Shown here piece by piece: positions 59,001 to 64,000 of a stretch of DNA of 64,000 nt. Position 1 is the first letter of the stretch, and each line of letters starts with the position of its first letter. Origin of the DNA: Liopterus haemorrhoidalis. Taxonomy: Eukaryota > Arthropoda > Insecta > Coleoptera > Dytiscidae. The DNA is taken from the NCBI GenBank assembly GCA_963971575.1, contig OZ020611.1:59863381-59927380 (forward strand), written 5' to 3'. The position numbers and the translations under genes were made by a program. The notes below the pieces were generated by a model. That model made no database searches, was not told the origin of the DNA, and saw only the letters and a program-made list of their open reading frames with translations.

Positions 59001-59713
59001 AAATAGTTCCCAATTAGCATTTTTTAATTTCCACTTTAGTTCATGGATTTGTGAGGTATTTGTGTTATCCGGGGGTAGAGTCATTAAAATAGGGAAATGA
59101 TGACTGCCGATTGTGTATTGTAGTACTTGCCATGTTAAATACGGTGCGATATGGGTATGGCACAAGGATAGATCTATACTGGAAAGGTTGCCACTTCTAG
59201 CACAAAAGTGGGTGCCTGAGCCATCATTTAGTAGAGCGATATCATCGTCCATAATATTTTCAATCATTGTACCTCTTCTGTCATTCTGCGAAGATCCCCA
59301 AATAACATTATGGGCGTTAAAATCGCCCAATATAACAAACAGTGTCGGTAGTTGATCAATTACTGATTTTAATTCGGCCTGTGTAATTATGGTGTTGGGT
59401 GGTAAATATATGCAACAAAGTGTGATTTTCTGTGGAATAAATGTAGTGATCGCAACAGCCTCAAGATTTGTATTTAAATTTACTTCTTGGGCATAATTTT
59501 TGTTTGTACTAGTATCGCCACCCCGCCACTTGCTATGGAGTTTTGTGTTCTGTCTTTTCTGAATATATTGTACTGTTTTAAATTAAAAGTTTGATAAGTA
59601 GTTAGACGTGTTTCCTGGAGGCATATATACGATGGATTTATTTCTGATATTAAATACTGTAGTTCTGGAAGGTGTGTTTTTAAACCATTTAAGTTCCATT
59701 GTAGAATAGACAT
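56026..59713 (-). pseudogene. I-type LINE ORF2 (endonuclease, RT, RNase H), three lesions
   Basis: It starts MSILQWNLNGLKTH one base after the ORF1 stop. APE-type endonuclease: QWNLNG, CLQETR, GDFNAHN and a GSHHFPIL box. Reverse transcriptase: FRPIS-like NYRPISMSNNLSK, SGFREGRSTMDHI, FDIKKAYDTTW, GVPEGEILS (most relatives have GVPQGS) and the catalytic FADDL. RNase H: YTDGS, AEIYSLL, FTDSLSA and IPSHVDITGNEAADKAAKEA, with all expected acidic residues. RLRIGHTSITHKYL and CERC...H...C follow. In the terminal 737-codon block (from 58239), FADDL is at residues 179-183 and RNase H at about 471-590. Lesions: a frameshift near 59498, one near 58762, and a stop at 58240-58242 where a W codon is expected (PDD-stop-KMVKT). 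Its role would be target nicking and reverse transcription in the nucleus; this copy cannot make the full protein. Confidence 0.95.
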
Positions 59714-59714
59714 A

Positions 59715-61301
59715 TTAAGATTCTTTTTCCTCCTCCTCCTCCTCCTCCTCTTCCTCAGCTAATTGTTGCTGTATTTTTGTATTTAGTCTAGTCAGTCTGT
59801 ATTTTAAGGTTTTTGTTGGAGCGTATTTATATAAATCCATAATCATATCAATGAAGTTATCTGCGTTAGGTATATATTCTCTTATTATGGAGAGAGGATT
59901 ATTGTTACCGTGTATGTTTTCAATAATGGTTTTAAAGATTTCATATTTCACTGGATATTTATTTTTAGAAAAAATATGCTTGAAAGGTTTTAATATGTCT
60001 TCAGTTTGTTGAGGTGTTAGACTGGGACTTAAGGATCTCTGCTTCGATTGCTTAGGTTTTTTAACTTGTCTAGGTTTGGTTATATCCTTCTCAGGGGTGC
60101 TAAATTTTTCCATTTCTATGGTATTTTCTTTATGTAAGGAATCATTACCGCTAGAAATTGGTCTTTTCTGTCCACAATTTGTTGATTTGTCCTCAGATAA
60201 TTGGTTTGCTTGAAGGTTTGAGGCACTATTTGTTAACTTTGTTTGCTGGTCAGTATTTTCTTGTAGATCTGATACTTCTTCAATGGTTTTGTCATTTTTC
60301 TTGTTACTGTGGAATGATGGTTCCATGAGTATTTGTTGTGAGTGAATTAATGGTTGTACTAGTGTTTTTTCTTGTTGTGGATTATTTTTATTTTCCAGAT
60401 CAGTGTTTTGTGGTTTTTCAATTGGGTGACGTGTAAATTGTTTATTTTGAACAGGTTTATGTTGTGGTAGTTGCGCTTGTGTGGGTACTTGGTGATTTTG
60501 GGCCTGCTGAATTTCTTGATCATTTTCATAAGAATTTGATGTGCTAGTTTCTGGGGTTATTAGTGTTGATTCTATGGGGTTAGATTTACTGTATTTACAG
60601 TATTCTGTTTTATGACCAAATTTTTTGCATGTTTCACATGGGGAACTATCTTCAGTTATAAACATTATGCTGTTATTACCTTCGTATGTAAAGTGAATTG
60701 ATTCTGGGATTTCAAGATTTTCATTTGGATGTACAAAAATTTGTCTTCGAAAACTTAGAATATGCTGATATCCGTCTTTTTTAATGCCAGCACGTAGAAA
60801 ACCTAAACGTGATTGTAGGTTAAGACCATATTTTTTTAGTTCTTGTTCAATAATTTCGTCAGGTATTGACGGACAGAGATTTGAGATTATCAATCTTTTT
60901 GCCGGTATTATATACCGTCTAACAGTGGTAATGGTGTTGTTAATCGTTAGTGTCTTATGATTATTTACAAATTTGGTGACAAGGTCTTCATTTTTCATGA
61001 AAATGCAAATTCTTTGTTTTGAAATTTTTTGAATGTGAGTGATATTTGCAGCGCCAATTTTATCTCCGACTGCAAAAGCATATTCTTCGAATAATGTGTT
61101 GTCAATGGTGTCCATGACAATTGCTAATTTTTTTGAAGGGTTGTAGTGGGATTTATTTGTTAATTTTGTAACATTTGCAAATGATAATTTTGTTTGATTC
61201 TGCGTTGTATTTAAATTTGGCTGGCTTGATGTCGGTCCAATCATGTTTGCGCTGGTGCTTGGCCCGGGGTCGAGCCATCCAGTGTCAACATTAACACTCA
61301 T
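59715..61301 (-). CDS. I-type LINE ORF1 (Gag-like RNA-binding protein)
   Basis: An intact frame of 528 codons with ATG at 61301. Residues about 55-115 and 127-195 form folded regions; the second (RRYIIPAKRLIISNLCPS, then IIEQELKKYGL) resembles the RRM-like or Gag-like domain before the zinc knuckle in LINE ORF1 proteins. A single CCHC knuckle, CETCKKFGHKTEYC (CX2CX4HX4C), is at residues 222-235. Residues about 240-410 are rich in Q, N, T and S and probably disordered. The C terminus ends in a run of 11 E codons interrupted by a final K (GAG/GAA microsatellite, 59722-59755). The protein would coat element RNA and carry it to the nucleus. The stop and the ORF2 start are separated by a single base (TAA-T-ATG), suggesting reinitiation. 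Start choice: first ATG, with no in-frame extension seen. Confidence 0.88.
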   Translation of the reverse strand: MSVNVDTGWLDPGPSTSANMIGPTSSQPNLNTTQNQTKLSFANVTKLTNKSHYNPSKKLAIVMDTIDNTLFEEYAFAVGDKIGAANITHIQKISKQRICIFMKNEDLVTKFVNNHKTLTINNTITTVRRYIIPAKRLIISNLCPSIPDEIIEQELKKYGLNLQSRLGFLRAGIKKDGYQHILSFRRQIFVHPNENLEIPESIHFTYEGNNSIMFITEDSSPCETCKKFGHKTEYCKYSKSNPIESTLITPETSTSNSYENDQEIQQAQNHQVPTQAQLPQHKPVQNKQFTRHPIEKPQNTDLENKNNPQQEKTLVQPLIHSQQILMEPSFHSNKKNDKTIEEVSDLQENTDQQTKLTNSASNLQANQLSEDKSTNCGQKRPISSGNDSLHKENTIEMEKFSTPEKDITKPRQVKKPKQSKQRSLSPSLTPQQTEDILKPFKHIFSKNKYPVKYEIFKTIIENIHGNNNPLSIIREYIPNADNFIDMIMDLYKYAPTKTLKYRLTRLNTKIQQQLAEEEEEEEEEEKES

Positions 61302-61573
61302 TTCTTAGTATTTAATTTACTTTTTGACAGATGTCGTTAATAGTACTAATTTTAATATAAATGTGTAGATATTTAAGTTTAGGGTTATGGTTATAATAGT
61401 TTATATAGTGAATAGTAGTGAATTATTATTAGGAATAGATGGATGAATTATTATTAGGAAAACAACGTACAAGTAAGCAACTTACTTTTTTGTATTGTTG
61501 ACTGTAGAAATACTGCTCTGTTTGGGTCGCTGTGACACAGGTATGTTGACACTTTTACGGTTTAAACGTAACC

Positions 61574-61584
61574 GCTAAAACTTT
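61574..61584. repeat. Target site duplication of the I-type LINE (5' side)
   Basis: GCTAAAACTTT, identical to 55778-55788. It fixes the 5' end of the LINE at 61573. Confidence 0.85.
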
Positions 61585-61761
61585 ATTGTCCGGTATCTCA
61601 CCATACAGAGTTCGACCTACGGTGACATTGCTACTGTCCGCGTATTATATTATACATGCAGCTTCTTAATTCAACACACAGATGGCTGAAATAATGTCCA
61701 GATTTGACTATGAAAGAGGTGGTACGATTTACAGAATGGTACACAATAGCCAACTTTCCCC

Positions 61762-62925
61762 AACCTAAATTGATCATATTTACTGTTCATCTTTGTAATT
61801 TTGGGCGAAATATGTTGTAATCGGCGCGATGACATTTTGTTAGGTTATGTAAAGTTATACAGTATGAATGTTCTCTCCGATGTAGACTGAGATAGCTAAT
61901 GTGCTTATATGTCTGTCTCATTAACTACGAAGTTTAGAAAACCATCCACAATAGACAACGTACAACGTATTACATTTAGAGGACGGTTGCTCACCGTAGT
62001 GATAATCAACAGTGCACAAGATATAGTCTACAGTCTACAAATTTAAGAGCTCTGAACGCAGCTTTATACTTTCTAACACCGACCATAATTTGTAGTTCGG
62101 TGGATGAGATAGCAGATAACCTCTGCAGTGATGAAATAGGGTAAGTGTACGTGTATGTGTAAAAAAGTACTACTTTATGCACTTGTTACATAAATAACTA
62201 TTAAATTACAGAAAATTTGGGTAGAAATTAATAATAAAAATACTGAATCAGTATTATAATAAAACTTTATGCAAGCACACAAATACAATTATTCACTTGA
62301 ATATCAAGATCTACCCAAATATATTCACATAAAAGATTTCCATTTTCAATCTAACATAATTCGCAATTTCTTATTACTCAATGTAAAATTCTGGCCCTTA
62401 ACTCAGCAGAAATAAAGATTTCACGACAAAATAGAAATCAAAAATTTGATCGAAGAAGTATGGCAAGATAAAGCACACCTCAAGTGAACCGATTTAATCT
62501 TACAGTTGATTCATACACTCGAACTTGGAAAACTTACTCTATGATCTCCATTAAATGAATTCATAGAACAGACGCTGTTCCATCTGCGCAGCACTCTCAT
62601 AAACTTATGCATTTATCTAGATTTAAATCAGTTCAGATCAGATGTAACCAGAAATTTTAAATTAATTTACGAGTTTGCGTTCCTGAATATTAACTAGAAA
62701 AAATACGCGGACCTATAAACATATACCTTTAATAACTGTTATATTGTTTTCAGTTAACTAGACATATCGATTCTTATTGATAATTAGTTTAGAACAAGGG
62801 GTTCTTCTCAGTAGCAATAAGTAGGACTACAAGTAATATTTTGCGAAAGCTGCAACTCGATTTTATGTTTTAATCATTCGAAGAATAATAATATTACTAT
62901 TTTTCTATAAAACTTTAATATCATC
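61762..62925. other. No gene seen
   Basis: AT-rich sequence beyond the pogo/jerky-like terminus. Nothing recognised. Confidence 0.5.
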
Positions 62926-64000
62926 ATCATCATAATTTATCAGCCGTTTACCTCCACTACTGAACGTAAGCTTCCCATTTGCATCTCCACTTCTCTCTGT
63001 CCTATGCTACCTGCAGTCAATTACCGACCAGTCTCTTGATATCATCCGTCTACTAGGTAGGAGGTCTGCCTCGGTGTCTAGTTAGTACAGTCTATTGGCT
63101 ACCATTCCGGTACTTCCCTGGTCCGTGTACCATCACTGACTCTAGCAACGTGACCTGTTCACTGCCATTTCATGCATAAAAATTTTCCGTCTGATCCACA
63201 AATTTGTTTTTCGATCCAAAAGTGTAATGCCACTTACACCTTTCTCCATGGATCTTTGAGCGACTCGTAGTTTTTCCACAGATTGTCTAGTGAGGTTGAG
63301 AGACTAGCAAGGCAAATTGATCAAATACTTTTCTCTTGAGGCAGTGGGGAAATCACCTTTTAAATGTGCTTCAGGTTTCCAAAGGCTGCTCATCCTAAAC
63401 AAATTCTTCTATTAATCTCTATGGTTTGGATGTCCCGGCCAACAGCGATTTCTTGTCGCAGGTATTTGTAGTGAGACACTCGATTAATGAGTATACTCGA
63501 GATTGACAAATTACCAATCAGTACTAAATTTGTCATTACTCTGGTCTAATTTATGTTGATTTGGAATCTTTCTCCTCGGCTTCACTATTTAGTTCTTCCA
63601 TCATTTAGTTCATAGCTCGTAAGTCGTCAATAATTAAAAGTATATCGTAGGCAAAACGTAAGTGGTTTAGATGTTCTCTATTATTAAGCCTTGATTTGTC
63701 CAATTGTCCAATTTTATCATTTAAAAACCCTCTCCAATGCATCATTAAATTGTTTAGGAGATATAGGGTCTCCTTGGCGTACATCTCTCTCGACATTGGC
63801 TTAGATTGGCAACTCATTTTCCATATGACATCATCATTGTTGACTTGAAATAAATTCTGAGTATACGCTCGTAGATCCACATTTTTAATGACTAAACATT
63901 CTTTTCAGAAGCTTTTCTCATGGTACAGAATTTGGTACCGTACAGGCGAGAAGAGAAGACATAACATTCCATTATACGTTTCTTCAGTTCTAGAGTGAGA
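62926..64000 (-). pseudogene. LINE reverse transcriptase 3' fragment (RTE-like), runs off the window
   Basis: On the minus strand, CTPRRPYIS and LNNLMMHWRGF correspond to the 'QGDPISP-x-LF-x-x-ALE-x-x-F' palm motif in two frames. EHLNHLRFAYDILLIIDDLR is the catalytic region with FAYD where the family has FADD. Weaker pieces (MEELNSEAEEK, then RKTNLWIR and a C-terminal part ending SGGKRLIN) follow in shifting frames down to a (GATGAT)n tail at about 62926-62936. Repeated GATG-type tails occur in RTE-group LINEs. The element continues beyond position 64000. The active site is lost and there are many stops. Confidence 0.7.

Larger units (their letters stand above)
55789..61573 (-). mobile_element. 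Near-complete I-type LINE (5.8 kb)
   Basis: On the minus strand the order is a 272-bp 5' UTR (61573-61302), ORF1, ORF2 with endonuclease, reverse transcriptase and RNase H, a 3' UTR ending in a hairpin, and a poly(A) run. An 11-bp duplication GCTAAAACTTT flanks it (55778-55788, 61574-61584). RNase H after the reverse transcriptase together with the downstream CCHC-like knuckle places it in the I group. It is inserted in a pogo/jerky-like element. Confidence 0.9.
54709..61761 (-). mobile_element. Pogo/jerky-like transposon split by a LINE
   Basis: The left terminus GGGGAAAGTAGGC and right terminus GCCAACTTTCCCC are inverted repeats; beyond them the pairing is partial and ends at GTACC/GGTAC. 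The left flank is TA and the right flank AA, so a TA target with one change is possible. GGTACGATTTACC-like motifs recur inside. Without the LINE at 55789-61573 the element would be about 1.3 kb. It contains the N-terminal part of a jerky/CENP-B-type protein. Confidence 0.6.

Overview
The window looks like AT-rich nuclear DNA of an animal, most likely an insect. The signs are an I-type LINE with an RNase H domain, CR1-like and other LINE remnants, mariner, hAT-like, Harbinger-like, pogo/jerky-like and Helitron elements, a Penelope-like GIY-YIG remnant and tRNA-derived SINEs. The mix suggests a hemipteran, but that is inference. I found no host protein-coding gene, rRNA or functional tRNA that I can support. 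Almost everything recognisable is mobile DNA in various states of decay, and much of it is nested.

Layout. 0.9-4 kb: LINE remnants. 5.6-9.7 kb: a GC-rich leader followed by a 29-unit tandem array of a 134-bp CpG-rich monomer, the most anomalous composition in the window. 10.4-16.8 kb: a Penelope-like GIY-YIG fragment, a hAT-type element with a perfect 8-bp target duplication, a Helitron end with a mariner inserted in it, and a hAT-like element holding a gypsy Gag fragment and a second mariner. 18.6-24.5 kb: two RNase H LINE tails and two copies of dispersed family 'X'. 25.6-33.7 kb: copies of dispersed family 'Z', a third mariner family, a hAT MITE inside a hAT element, and a LINE 3' end inside Z. 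34.5-38.7 kb: one CR1-like reverse transcriptase split by three direct insertions, one of which carries a further SINE. 40.0-41.5 kb: a bounded non-autonomous Helitron. 42.3-46.3 kb: more Z copies and a terminal-inverted-repeat element with a nested MITE. 47.1-49.0 kb: another CR1-like LINE with a Harbinger-like MITE placed exactly in its coding region. 49.8-50.6 kb: a deleted mariner. 54.7-61.8 kb: a pogo/jerky-like transposon split by a nearly intact I-type LINE with an 11-bp target duplication. 62.9-64.0 kb: the 3' end of a further LINE that runs off the window.

How the parts relate. The nesting gives a relative chronology, because each inserted element is younger than its host. The I-type LINE at 55.8-61.6 kb is probably the youngest large insertion: ORF1 is open over 528 codons, and ORF2 has only one stop and two frameshifts that I can see. 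The most interesting signals are the satellite with its stop-start overlapping micro-ORF in many monomers, a covarying 3'-terminal hairpin shared by two I-type LINEs, a hAT MITE family that carries an internal minisatellite, and hammerhead-like cores at two Penelope-type termini.
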